A stretch of DNA of 64,000 bases from positions 30,312 through 94,311 of the forward strand of contig NZ_JAGGQW010000014.1 in NCBI RefSeq assembly GCF_018613065.1. Direction: 5' to 3'. Below the pieces are notes generated by a model that did not search any database, was not told the origin of the DNA, and worked only from the letters and a program-made list of their open reading frames with translations. This stretch comes from Bacillus sp. ISL-7 (GTDB taxonomy: Bacteria > Bacillota > Bacilli > Bacillales_B > DSM-18226). Below are positions 27,702-36,172 of the stretch, one piece after another (within the stretch, counting starts at the first letter, position 1; every line of letters begins with the position of its first letter). The position numbers were made by a program, and so were the translations under genes.

Positions 27702-28097
27702 ATGGGAAGATTAGTTCATTTCGAAATTCATGTCAATGACATGGAACGGGCAAAGAAGTTTTATGGAGAGGTATTCGGATGGTCATTTCAAGATTGGAGT
27801 GAGTATGCAGGAATGCCTTACTTTGGAGCAGTGACTGGCGATGAGAATGAACCTGGGATCAATGGTGCTTTGATGCAGCGGCAAAGTGCTCCACCGGAAG
27901 CAAACCAAGCTTTGAATGCATTTGCTTGTACAATGGGAGTGGAAAATTACGATGTAACGGAAGCTAAAATTATTGAGAATGGCGGCAAGCTCGCAATGGC
28001 CAAATATGCCCTGCCTGGAATGGCGTGGCAAGGATACTATATTGATACCGAAGGCAATATATTCGGAATTCATCAACCCGATGCGAATGCAAAATAG
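27702..28097 (+). CDS. VOC family (glyoxalase-like) protein
   Basis: A single VOC module of 131 residues: GRLVHFEIHVNDMERAKKFY, EVFGWSFQDW and a C-terminal GYYIDTEGNIFGIHQPD, the arrangement of the CFP-30-like extradiol-dioxygenase-fold subgroup. The substrate is unknown. TTAGGAGGCAATC precedes the ATG. A large hairpin follows. Confidence 0.85.
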   Translation: MGRLVHFEIHVNDMERAKKFYGEVFGWSFQDWSEYAGMPYFGAVTGDENEPGINGALMQRQSAPPEANQALNAFACTMGVENYDVTEAKIIENGGKLAMAKYALPGMAWQGYYIDTEGNIFGIHQPDANAK

Positions 28098-28141
28098 AAT
28101 CCTAAGGTGAGCGAGAGAACTCTCATCATGCTGAAGATGTA

Positions 28142-28210
28142 AGTGCCTGTCACTACACGTAATTTGTCGAATTCTCCTCGACATTATTCGGTTGGTGACA
28201 GGCTCTTTTA
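28142..28210 (+). terminator. Long nested hairpin after the VOC gene
   Basis: AGTGCCTGTCAC pairs with GTGACAGGCTCT across about 40 bp that contain a second inverted repeat, TTGTCGA/TCGACA. TTTT follows. The arms resemble, but are not the same as, the GGTGTCAGGCACC family. Confidence 0.65.
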
Positions 28211-28587
28211 CAATGAATATAAATTTATTAAATCGTAATAGTAGTGTTATCAAACTAGAAAAATAGGAATAAATCCTCGTGTTAACAAGATATACGATTA
28301 TGTTTTCATCAGACTAAAACTTATAGGTATGGTCTAAGGAAAACAAGATAACATCTTCAACAATCGGGCGCTTTTATGGAAGATGAAAGAATCTGTTTTC
28401 TTAAAGGGATAAACCATTATAAAACGAGTGTGAACTCACCAACACCCCATGTGTTGCCACATACACTCTGCACATGTAGAGTGTGTGTCACAGTTATTGC
28501 TGAAATAGTAATAACATTACCACTCGAAATAAAGCAAGGAAGTTGAGAAATTATTTGTTTCGGATGCCCATTTCCTTAAAATAAGAA
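28211..28587. other. Gene-free stretch containing repeat copy 2
   Basis: Nothing coding is supported. The only recognisable element is the CCACATACACT repeat at 28430-28490; the rest is AT-rich DNA without clear promoters. Confidence 0.5.
28430..28490. repeat. Dispersed repeat with hairpin, copy 2
   Basis: It shares TGTTGCCACATACACT, ACATGT and AGTRTGTG with copy 1 at 26536-26590, in the same orientation 1.9 kb apart. The inner stem is ACACTC/GAGTGT. Confidence 0.65.
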
Positions 28588-28628
28588 AAAAACGTTCGAA
28601 CAGTTGCCAGTTCTCACGTCTTTTTTTG
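28588..28628 (-). terminator. Probable terminator of the sugar symporter gene
   Basis: On the minus strand ACGTGAGAAC pairs with GTTCGAACGT (8 of 10 bp), followed by TTTTTTT. Confidence 0.6.
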
Positions 28629-28694
28629 TGTTAAATTTTGTTTTTGCAGCTTAAAATTGAACTCGTTAAGATTTTTCCCTTGCTTTTTCAAACA

Positions 28695-30071
28695 TTATGC
28701 TGGTTTACCAGTTGATGCAATCGTAGCTTTTCTTTTTTCTGCTAAATCAACGGTTAGTTGAAGTGTCCGTTTTTTGTTTAATGGATAAAGGAGAAGTAAA
28801 ATTAATCCTACTACACCATAGCCTATACCCATTACAAGTGTATTTAGCGAGAAAATCCCATGAAGTGTACTTGCCGTTTGTGCCTTAAGAGTAGCATCAT
28901 ACCCAACTGCTGATAGGGCAAAACCACCAAGACCACCGGCAATTGCCTGACCTACTTTACGGGCAAAGGAATAAATTGAATAAATGGTTCCATCTTCACG
29001 AATTCCTGTTAGTAATTCCTGATAATCGATACAGTCTGTTACAAACGCCCAGATAGCTGTATTGAAGAAACAAAGTGCAAAGTAAGCAATGGATGAAAGA
29101 ACAATAAATGTTGTCAGACTCATGTTTGGCATAAAGTACATGGCAGCGTATACAGCACCAGAAATGACCATCGATATTCCGGACATTTCTTTTTTACCAA
29201 ACTTCTTCGCTAATGGAGTAATTAATGGTATTGCTACAAATGCTAGAACTGTTTGACTGGTAGTCATGATACTAAGAGCAGTGGCTTTGCCAAAGAAGTC
29301 TTTAAGCAAATACGTTTGAATGGTTCCTTGTAACATATAAACGACTAATAGAACCAGGGCGGCTAGCAACAGTACCAATAAGGCTTTGTTTTTCAAAACA
29401 CCTTTTAAAGTTTTTCCAAGGTTTAGCTTTTCTTGAGTTTGAGCGTATTCAATCCGTTCAGTTGATAATTTATAACAAGCCATATAGCAGGCAAGAGAAA
29501 GGATAGCAAAAATAATTGCCCCCATTAGGAAACGGTCCTCACTTGCTTTGTTATTAACAAAAAAGATAAATGGAGATGCTGCTCCAATTATAAGCCAGGC
29601 GAAGTTAGCCCCCGCCGTTCTCCATGTGGATAAGGTTGTACGGTGATTCGGGTCATCCGAAACCACAGATGTCATAGAGCCGTAAGGAATATTAACTGTG
29701 CTGTAAAGAGTTCCCCATAAAATATAAGTGGCGAATGCACATGCCATATGAAAACCATCAGACATGCCAGGAATTTTCACGAACATCAATACACCTGAAA
29801 TCACAAGAGGAAATGACATTCTAAAAATCCACGGTCTAAATTTACCATTTATCCCGGCCTTTCTTGAATCAATAAAACGGCCCCAAGAAACATCGGCCAC
29901 CGCATCCCATAAGCGGGCTACTAGAAAGAGGACACCAACAGTAGCAGGGCTGATATGAAGAATATCCGTATAAAAAACCATTAAATAATAAGTTACGATA
30001 GCAAAAAAGAAGTCATTGCCGAAATCTCCAAACATGTAGCCGAATTTGTCTTTCAATCCAAATTGTTGCAT
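28695..30071 (-). CDS. Glycoside/sugar:cation symporter (GPH/MelB family)
   Basis: About 458 residues and 12 membrane helices. Family traits include the N-terminal FGDFGNDFFFAIVTYYLMVFYTD, RLWDAVADVSWGRFIDSR in the first loop, GKFRPWIF, and DYQELLTGIREDGTIYSIYSFARKVGQAI. These are diagnostic of the MelB/XylP/UidB group, which imports glycosides with Na+ or H+. ATG at 30071 follows GGGGGTAACACTG. A cre-like site lies just upstream, and a divergent AraC-type regulator 490 bp away probably controls it. The exact sugar is unknown. Confidence 0.88.
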   Translation of the reverse strand: MQQFGLKDKFGYMFGDFGNDFFFAIVTYYLMVFYTDILHISPATVGVLFLVARLWDAVADVSWGRFIDSRKAGINGKFRPWIFRMSFPLVISGVLMFVKIPGMSDGFHMACAFATYILWGTLYSTVNIPYGSMTSVVSDDPNHRTTLSTWRTAGANFAWLIIGAASPFIFFVNNKASEDRFLMGAIIFAILSLACYMACYKLSTERIEYAQTQEKLNLGKTLKGVLKNKALLVLLLAALVLLVVYMLQGTIQTYLLKDFFGKATALSIMTTSQTVLAFVAIPLITPLAKKFGKKEMSGISMVISGAVYAAMYFMPNMSLTTFIVLSSIAYFALCFFNTAIWAFVTDCIDYQELLTGIREDGTIYSIYSFARKVGQAIAGGLGGFALSAVGYDATLKAQTASTLHGIFSLNTLVMGIGYGVVGLILLLLYPLNKKRTLQLTVDLAEKRKATIASTGKPA

Positions 30072-30110
30072 CAGTGTTACCCCCATTATTCTTAAATTTG
30101 ATAAGAATTT

Positions 30111-30124
30111 TTAAAACGCTTTCA
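30111..30124 (-). promoter_or_regulatory. Candidate cre (CcpA) site
   Basis: On the minus strand TGAAAGCGTTTTAA fits the TGWAANCGNTNNCA consensus except at the last positions. It lies 40 bp upstream of the symporter start. Confidence 0.5.
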
Positions 30125-30443
30125 GTTTAAATGAAATAAGATTGGTTGAATTTAGAATTATTCCTGTTTGCTGGTGTTCCAAAAGGCGTTAAAGAATTTA
30201 TTATGAAACCCCTTTCAAATCCTATTAAAAAAGTACTTCTGTACAATATCTCTAGAATTTGTAGTTAATTAATTAATTTATTAAACAAACCAATTGCTTA
30301 TTCAGAATATCCTGCATTACCTCCTTCATCAAGTCCTTTTTGAAAGCAATTTACCCGAAATTTACCAACCTTACATAATCTTAAAACTTGTTGTTGGCTT
30401 AACCGTTAATTGTTATCATTAACATATTCAAATAATAAAGAGA

Positions 30444-30457
30444 ATAAAGCGTTTCCA
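30444..30457 (-). promoter_or_regulatory. Candidate cre site in the divergent region
   Basis: TGGAAACGCTTTAT on the minus strand keeps the AAACGCTTT core. It lies between the symporter and the AraC-type regulator and could affect either. Confidence 0.4.
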
Positions 30458-30570
30458 CATCCAATATTGTTGTTTTTTTTATAAAATTGAGACTTTACGG
30501 ATAAATTAAAATTTTCATTATTCCTTCAATTTAGATAACAAAGTATTAAAGAATTCAAAGGATGATTAAA

Positions 30571-31794
30571 GTGGATGAACTGCTAAGCAAATGCAGGCTT
30601 ATTAAAAATGCTTTTAATATAGATGTACAAGTAGTTGATGAACAATTTCAAACGATTTTTCACCTTTCTAATGATAGCGAACCCCTCCTTTTGGTTGAAG
30701 CTCGAAAAAGAATCTATCCGGATCTTCAAAAAGCACTAGAAAAGGCAAATAAAAATGGTTTTTGTTTTCATACAAATTCATTTCAACTTTCGTATATGGC
30801 AGTCGGAATACATGAAGAAGCACAGTTTAAAGGAATTGTTCTAGTTGGCCCTTTCTTGAATGAACGGGTTACTGATCATTTTATCTGGAATATAATGAGG
30901 AACAATCGTCTTGAAAATAATTGGTTTAACCCGTTGGAGAAGTTTTATAAATCATTATCCCAATTAGGACAATCCTACATGGCAATCGGTGATTTGTTAG
31001 TGAATATCGTGGGTAACCCCCATATTGAATCCCAATTAATTACAATGAAAAATCGTCATGACCCAAATCAGAAGGATGTACAGACACAGGATTATGATCG
31101 GGATGGCTTGGAAATAAAACTAAGGTATGAGGCAGAAGAGAAAGTTTTACATTTTATCGAAAAAGGGGATAAAGAAAATGCAATGAAAGTATTGCCTGAA
31201 TTTTCAGGTGATTTTACCTATAGAGTTCCTGGGAATCCTTTGCGGGCAAGAAAAAATTTTTCTTTTTCAGGTAATACTATGAATAGGATAGCTGCTGGTA
31301 AGGGTGGGGTTGAACCTCAATATTTACATGCGATTTCGGAAAAATTTGCACTTAAGATTGAGGCAGCGGTGACAATGTCCGAATTAGATATGTTGGAATT
31401 CAATATGGTAGAAGAGTATTGTGATGCAGTTAAGAATTTTGCCGTTAAAGGATATAGTCCTGTTGTAACGAAAGCGTTAATGTATATAAATCTATACTTT
31501 ACAGAACCTATCAATGTGCAATCTGTAGCTGATGAAATTGAATTTAATCGAACCTATCTCGCGAAGAAATTTAAAAAAGAGATGCATAAAAATGTAACTG
31601 ATTATATTCATAAAAAGCGTATCGATGAGGCCATTTTTCTTCTCGAACAAGGGCGTTTGTCGATTACAGATATTGGTATACAAGTGGGTTTTAGCAGCTA
31701 TAATTATTTTTGTAAAGTTTTTAAAGAAGTAACAGGAAAGACAGCTACAGAGTATAAAGGCAGCAAGCGATTAGAAAAAGAGGCACATGATTAA
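30571..31794 (+). CDS. AraC family transcriptional regulator
   Basis: The C-terminal ~100 residues are a double helix-turn-helix (NVQSVADEIEFNRTYLAKKF, then LSITDIGIQVGFSSYNYFCKVFKEVTG). The N-terminal ~280 residues are a sensor region of the kind seen in long AraC regulators of carbohydrate loci; a middle block FSGNTMNRIAAGKGGVEPQYLH is well ordered. GTG at 30571 is nine bases after AAAGG; the ATG at 30562 abuts that site. Divergent from the GPH symporter, it is likely its activator. Confidence 0.87.
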   Translation: MDELLSKCRLIKNAFNIDVQVVDEQFQTIFHLSNDSEPLLLVEARKRIYPDLQKALEKANKNGFCFHTNSFQLSYMAVGIHEEAQFKGIVLVGPFLNERVTDHFIWNIMRNNRLENNWFNPLEKFYKSLSQLGQSYMAIGDLLVNIVGNPHIESQLITMKNRHDPNQKDVQTQDYDRDGLEIKLRYEAEEKVLHFIEKGDKENAMKVLPEFSGDFTYRVPGNPLRARKNFSFSGNTMNRIAAGKGGVEPQYLHAISEKFALKIEAAVTMSELDMLEFNMVEEYCDAVKNFAVKGYSPVVTKALMYINLYFTEPINVQSVADEIEFNRTYLAKKFKKEMHKNVTDYIHKKRIDEAIFLLEQGRLSITDIGIQVGFSSYNYFCKVFKEVTGKTATEYKGSKRLEKEAHD

Positions 31795-31813
31795 ACTCAT
31801 GGCCTCTTTTTGT
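31779..31813. terminator. Terminator after the AraC-type regulator
   Basis: AAAGAGGC(A)CATGA pairs with TCATGGCCTCTTT, followed by a T run. It may also limit transcription of the convergent tetR gene. Confidence 0.85.
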
Positions 31814-31830
31814 GAATGTGAGACTGGCAT

Positions 31831-32388
31831 TTATTGGATACCTCTCCAATAAATATCCCAAGTGATCCTTTGGGCTCTTTCGTAAGCTAGGCGTGTTTCA
31901 TAAACTAACTGAATATCGAGACCATCCAGCATAGTAACAAAGGCTAACGTACATTCTTCAGGACTTAATCTACATTTATGGTTGGTAAAGCATAATCGAA
32001 GGACCTCTTTTAATTCTGTTAAGTAAAGCCGGAATTGTGAGAGTACAAAATCATGCACATCTATTGGTGTAATGAATGACAAAGAATACATAAGTGTGGC
32101 GTTAGGCTCTGTCAAAAAACGATTCTTGTGTTCAGTGATAAAATCATACAACTGTTTTTCTAATGGTTCCTCTTTATGTTCGTCAAAATATTGACGAACA
32201 AAGGTACATTCTTCTTCTATTACCTCTTTATACACTTCCATAAGTAACACTTTTTTTGTTGGATAGTGGTAGGAAAGGGATTGTTTGCGAATTCCAGCCT
32301 CTTCTGCGATTTGAGCCATTTTAGTTCCATCATAACCAAATTGGTTAAAATGTTTTATGGCAATTTTTTTAATCTCTTCTTTGCTCAT
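31831..32388 (-). CDS. TetR family transcriptional regulator
   Basis: The N-terminal helix-turn-helix reads AIKHFNQFGYDGTKMAQIAE, then EAGIRKQSLSYHYPTKKVLL, with the usual C-terminal ligand domain (185 residues in all). ATG at 32388 follows TGGAGGTAAT. It lies 10 bp behind the MFS gene in the same operon, so it most likely represses its own operon through the palindrome at 33674-33691. Confidence 0.9.
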   Translation of the reverse strand: MSKEEIKKIAIKHFNQFGYDGTKMAQIAEEAGIRKQSLSYHYPTKKVLLMEVYKEVIEEECTFVRQYFDEHKEEPLEKQLYDFITEHKNRFLTEPNATLMYSLSFITPIDVHDFVLSQFRLYLTELKEVLRLCFTNHKCRLSPEECTLAFVTMLDGLDIQLVYETRLAYERAQRITWDIYWRGIQ

Positions 32389-32398
32389 ATTACCTCCA

Positions 32399-33622
32399 TT
32401 AGCGAAAAAGTGATACCTTATGATCTTTTGCAACTGCTATCCGTCTATTTTTACTGACAGTAAAAATTAAATAGATGAGTAGAAACAATAAATAAGCTAT
32501 TATAGCTACGAAATATACTGACTGGTATGAAAATGCTTCTGCAACGACACCAAGAATAAGAGAACCTCCTCCTAAACCAAAATCGAAAAAATTAAAGAAG
32601 GAGGCAATTGCATTTTCACGTTCATATACTTCAACCATGTTTAAGCACCATGTTTGAAGTGCTGGAAAAATAGCCCCAAATCCTGAGCCATATAGGAACC
32701 CGGCTATAAGAAACTGGAGCTCATTCTGTGCTAATAATAACACAATAAACCCCGCAATCGTAATTATTCCTGAGGGTATTAAAACCGCCCCAGGTCCGTA
32801 ACGGTCAAACATTTTTCCGGATATCACCCTCACCACTAGACCACTCGCAGCAGAAATAAAGAAAAACCATGCAATAAGGTGGAATCCTTTATCAACTGCG
32901 TATAAAGCCGTAAAGGACATCACTCCACCAGCAGCTATTCCAGTCATAAATATAAGAATAGAAGGGAGCAGTACCCGTTTTTCTACCCATTTGAATTTTG
33001 AAGTAGTAGGGTTTTCAGTTCCATTTTCATTAATAAACTCAGATTTTCTCGAAGTATAACAGGCGAATAATATTGCTAAGAGAGAAATTGCCATAGCACT
33101 CCAAAACATTCCATTAAAATCAAAGGATTGTAACAAACTAACCCCTATTACCGGCCCGAGAGAAATAGCTATGGTCTCCCCAACACCAAAATAACCCATA
33201 GCCTCACCCATTCGCTCCTTAGGCATATTTTCAGCTGCAATCGTTGTAATATAGATGGTTGCTAGTCCAAATCCAATCCCATGAATTAAACGAATAGCAA
33301 GAAGCGTCCAAACATCTGACGCAAGGTAGTAAAGGCCTGTTGAAAGTGCACAAATTGCCATCCCAAAAATCAGTAGATATTTTTTATTGAATCTTGTTGT
33401 GAGTATCCCAGAAAATGGACGGACAAGAATAGCTGAAACTGTAAAAATCCCTGTGACTAGGCCAATTTGGGAAGCTTCACCTCCAATGCTTGAAACAAAT
33501 AACGGCAAGGTAGGAAGCAACATTTCAAACGCCATAAACAACAATCCGTTTGCTGCCATAATAAAGATAAAAGAACGGGTCCATAAGCTTACTTTTGTAG
33601 CTGAATAGATTTGATCAATCAT
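32399..33622 (-). CDS. MFS transporter (drug/metabolite efflux type)
   Basis: Twelve helices in 407 residues with the MFS loop motif RPFSGILTTRFNKKYLL between helices 2 and 3 and GRVRV-like VVRVISGKMFDRYGPGAVL in the second half. Pairing with a TetR gene points to inducible efflux. ATG at 33622 follows TGAGGTGATTTTT; GTG at 33631 is in frame but overlaps that site. Confidence 0.88.
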   Translation of the reverse strand: MIDQIYSATKVSLWTRSFIFIMAANGLLFMAFEMLLPTLPLFVSSIGGEASQIGLVTGIFTVSAILVRPFSGILTTRFNKKYLLIFGMAICALSTGLYYLASDVWTLLAIRLIHGIGFGLATIYITTIAAENMPKERMGEAMGYFGVGETIAISLGPVIGVSLLQSFDFNGMFWSAMAISLLAILFACYTSRKSEFINENGTENPTTSKFKWVEKRVLLPSILIFMTGIAAGGVMSFTALYAVDKGFHLIAWFFFISAASGLVVRVISGKMFDRYGPGAVLIPSGIITIAGFIVLLLAQNELQFLIAGFLYGSGFGAIFPALQTWCLNMVEVYERENAIASFFNFFDFGLGGGSLILGVVAEAFSYQSVYFVAIIAYLLFLLIYLIFTVSKNRRIAVAKDHKVSLFR

Positions 33623-33673
33623 AAAAATCACCTCAAAAATGATGTATATCCCTACAGATATTAAGAGTATTTT

Positions 33674-33691
33674 ATCTGACGATGGTCAGAT
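33674..33691. promoter_or_regulatory. Inverted repeat, candidate TetR operator
   Basis: A perfect palindrome ATCTGAC-GATG-GTCAGAT lies 52 bp upstream of the MFS start codon, the expected place for the operator of the tetR gene in this operon. Confidence 0.55.
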
Positions 33692-33758
33692 TGTAAATGA
33701 TTATAAAAATATTTAAAACCATTACGCAATTTTATATAAAAGTTAGCAATATTGGGTG

Positions 33759-33772
33759 TGAGGACGCTTTCA
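33759..33772 (-). promoter_or_regulatory. Candidate cre site upstream of the GH3 remnant
   Basis: TGAAAGCGTCCTCA on the minus strand matches the cre consensus well. It lies 60 bp before the truncated beta-glucosidase reading frame and may be the old control site of that gene. Confidence 0.4.
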
Positions 33773-33822
33773 GATTGCTACTATAAATTTATGTTAATAT
33801 TTTGGGAATCAAAAAATACTAA

Positions 33823-34359
33823 TTCCCAAATAACTATGAGGATGCCGATGCAGCTATTTTGTTTTTAAGTCCAAAATCTAGAGCTTATTTCAACGCGACA
33901 CCGGGACTTTTAGAACTTGAAATCTGCGAGGATAAAAATGAAATCGCTTTAGATGGCACTTCGTATCAAGAAACAACTTTAAGTGGGATGGTTCATTTGA
34001 AGGAAGTTGCAGACAGTGTTCATATTCGTGGAGGAAAAGTAATTATCAGTGTGAATGTCATTTTGCCGTGGATACTTGGAAATGTTGAACCTTTGGCAGA
34101 TGCATCAATCGCTGGATACGATACGTACTATAACGCACAGTTTGAGGCGATGGCGGGCAATTTCCATCCAGTCGGTGTTTTACCGTTGACATTGCCTGCA
34201 AGTGAAGCAGTTATTGCGGTTGATAAACATGGGGATTGTGTGTCGAGAAATGATGTACCGGGATATGACAAGGATAAATATATGCCTAAAGGAAGCCAAT
34301 ACGCTTATAAAGATAGCGATGGTAATATCTATAAACTTGGTCATGGGCTAACATATTAA
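33823..34359 (+). pseudogene. C-terminal remnant of a GH3 beta-glucosidase
   Basis: The frame NYEDADAAILFLSPKSRAYF, with FNATPGLLELEICEDK and the terminal GSQYAYKDSDGNIYKLGHGLTY, is the end of a family 3 glycoside hydrolase C-terminal domain. The catalytic N-terminal domain (several hundred residues) is missing: a stop lies at 33820-33822 and no start with a ribosome binding site exists. A 9-bp inverted repeat, TTTGGGAAT/AATTCCCAAA, lies at the truncation point (33801-33830). The surviving ~178 codons have no internal stop, so the loss may be recent. Confidence 0.8.
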
Positions 34360-34464
34360 TATAGCCAAAAGTTTTGAAACTATGCAGTTCTGTGTAATAA
34401 TAATAAGGAATTTCCACATCTGTACTATTAGATAAATGTTTTTTTCATTAGAAGGGTGAGCTTT

Positions 34465-35649
34465 ATGGAAATTGGTGTAGGTACCTATCTTAAGAAGATA
34501 AATAGAAGCTTGATTATAAGTAAAATTATAGAACATGGAAAGATTTCGAGGGCCGATTTATCTAATATAACCAAGTTAACTAAGGCTACTATTTCTGCAC
34601 AGGTAGCAAATTTATTAGGGGAAGAGATAATTGTTGAATCTCAACAGGAGTATAACCATGTTGGAAGAAAGCCAATCATGCTATCTTTAAATGCGGATGC
34701 TGGTTATGCTTTAGGAGTTGATTCAGACTATCAAAATATAACATTTACTGTATCTGATATTATGGGAAATCCAGTTCATTCTGATACTGTAAAGTTAGAA
34801 AACTCGAATTATGACGAGGTTCTTCAACTATTAATCGACCATATTAGAGAATATAAAGAAAAATATTCTAATAGTCGTTTTGGAATTGTTGGCGTCGTCA
34901 TTGGAATTCATGGAACTGTGAAGAGTGACCAAACCATCGGCTTTGTCCCACAGCACCAATGGTATAATAAGGATCTTAAGGGCGATCTAGAGAAAAATTT
35001 ATGTATGATTGTTTATATTGAAAATAATGCAAATTTATGTGCATTTGCGGAAAAGGTATTTAATTGCCATCGAAGTGAGAACTTAATCAGTATCAGTATG
35101 TATTCCGGAATAGGTCTAGGAGTCTTGATTAATTGTAAATTGGTAAAAGGATATCAGGGTTACGCAGGTGAAATTGGTCACATGATCATCAATCCTAATG
35201 GGGAATTATGTAATTGTGGTAATTCAGGCTGTTGGGAGCTTTATGCTTCTGAAATCAGCTTCTTTAAACAATTATCTGAAAAACTAAATAAACCAAAATT
35301 GACTTATAAAGATATAGAAAATCTAATTATTTTAAGAGACCCAGTAGTTATGACTCAAATGGACGTGTTTATTAAGTATGTCTCTATCGGTTTAAATAAT
35401 ATAATAAATATATTAAATCCTGATACAGTAGTGTTTAATAGTGAATTATTGCAACTGTTTCCTGATGTTGAAAGTAGAATTAAAACAAACTTGAAATCAT
35501 CTATTAGTAATTATAAAGAGTTATTAATATCAGAGCTCGGAACAAATGCGTGTGTATTGGGCGCCTGTACCCTAGCAATTAAGAATTACTTTGAAATACC
35601 TGATTTAAGCTTAACAATTAAACCGAATGTGTTGGAACAGATTATTTAA
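34465..35649 (+). CDS. ROK family transcriptional regulator (XylR/NagC-like)
   Basis: An N-terminal winged helix (GKISRADLSNITKLTKATIS, VANLLGEEIIVE) precedes a ROK sugar-binding domain with GIGLGVLINCKLVKGYQGYAGEIGHM and the zinc motif CNCGNSGCWELYAS. At ~394 residues it matches XylR-type repressors. ATG at 34465 follows AAGGGTGAG; GTG at 34456 is less well placed. The neighbouring GH3 remnant suggests it once controlled a glucoside or xyloside locus here. Confidence 0.88.
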   Translation: MEIGVGTYLKKINRSLIISKIIEHGKISRADLSNITKLTKATISAQVANLLGEEIIVESQQEYNHVGRKPIMLSLNADAGYALGVDSDYQNITFTVSDIMGNPVHSDTVKLENSNYDEVLQLLIDHIREYKEKYSNSRFGIVGVVIGIHGTVKSDQTIGFVPQHQWYNKDLKGDLEKNLCMIVYIENNANLCAFAEKVFNCHRSENLISISMYSGIGLGVLINCKLVKGYQGYAGEIGHMIINPNGELCNCGNSGCWELYASEISFFKQLSEKLNKPKLTYKDIENLIILRDPVVMTQMDVFIKYVSIGLNNIINILNPDTVVFNSELLQLFPDVESRIKTNLKSSISNYKELLISELGTNACVLGACTLAIKNYFEIPDLSLTIKPNVLEQII

Positions 35650-35828
35650 AAAAGCTACGTCAATTCCTTTTTTATTTTATAAGAAGTCATTGAGTAAAAT
35701 TAAAATTATGTTCTAATTACTTTTAAATTTTTCCAATAAATTCATCGTATCAGCTACTTTTCAGAAAATTATGTACTTCATATTATTAATATGCTATAGT
35801 TAGTGAAAATTACATATCGTGTAAGAAT

Positions 35829-35975
35829 TGGTGCCAAGCTAAGGCTTGGCTTAAAAGGGAAGAACGGTGTAATTCCGTCGCTGTCCCGCAACTGTAAATC
35901 GGAGTGAATCACAAATACCACTGTCTTAGGATGGGAAGGTGTGAGGAGCCATGATGATAAGCCAGGAGACCTGCC
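35829..35975 (+). ncRNA. Cobalamin (AdoCbl/MeCbl) riboswitch
   Basis: Conserved elements occur in order: GGTGCCAAGC/GCTTGGC (P2 arm), AAAAGGGAAnnnGGTGTAATTCC, GCTGTCCCGCAACTGTAA (the B12-box side), CACTG, GGGAAGG and AAGCCAGGAGACCTGCC. This is the standard cobalamin aptamer. A transcription terminator follows at 36098 and the B12-independent metE gene after that, so cobalamin should switch metE off. Confidence 0.95.
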
Positions 35976-36097
35976 AATTTCCAGTACACACCAAATACCT
36001 ACGTGGAAATAGGTGGTGACATTTCATTTGTACGACAAACGAGTTATGAGTAGCTATGTTTATGCATGTTTTTTTAGCAAAACTTAAACTTGATTGT

Positions 36098-36132
36098 AAA
36101 GCCATTTCCATTTTGTGGAGATGGCTTTTTTG
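36098..36132 (+). terminator. Riboswitch-controlled terminator before metE
   Basis: AAAGCCATTTCCA pairs with TGGAGATGGCTTT around TTTTG, with six T. It lies 40 bp ahead of the metE start. Confidence 0.88.
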
Positions 36133-36172
36133 TATTTGGGAATATGTAAATTTAAATAAGGAGGAACGAAAA

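Noticed and set aside
27783..28253. 156-residue minus-strand frame over the VOC gene
   Set aside because: It is a shadow of the VOC coding frame and extends through the terminator hairpin.
36056..36172. N-terminal extension of metE
   Set aside because: It would start inside the riboswitch leader and read through the terminator; the ATG at 36173 has AAGGAGG and the normal MetE N-terminus.
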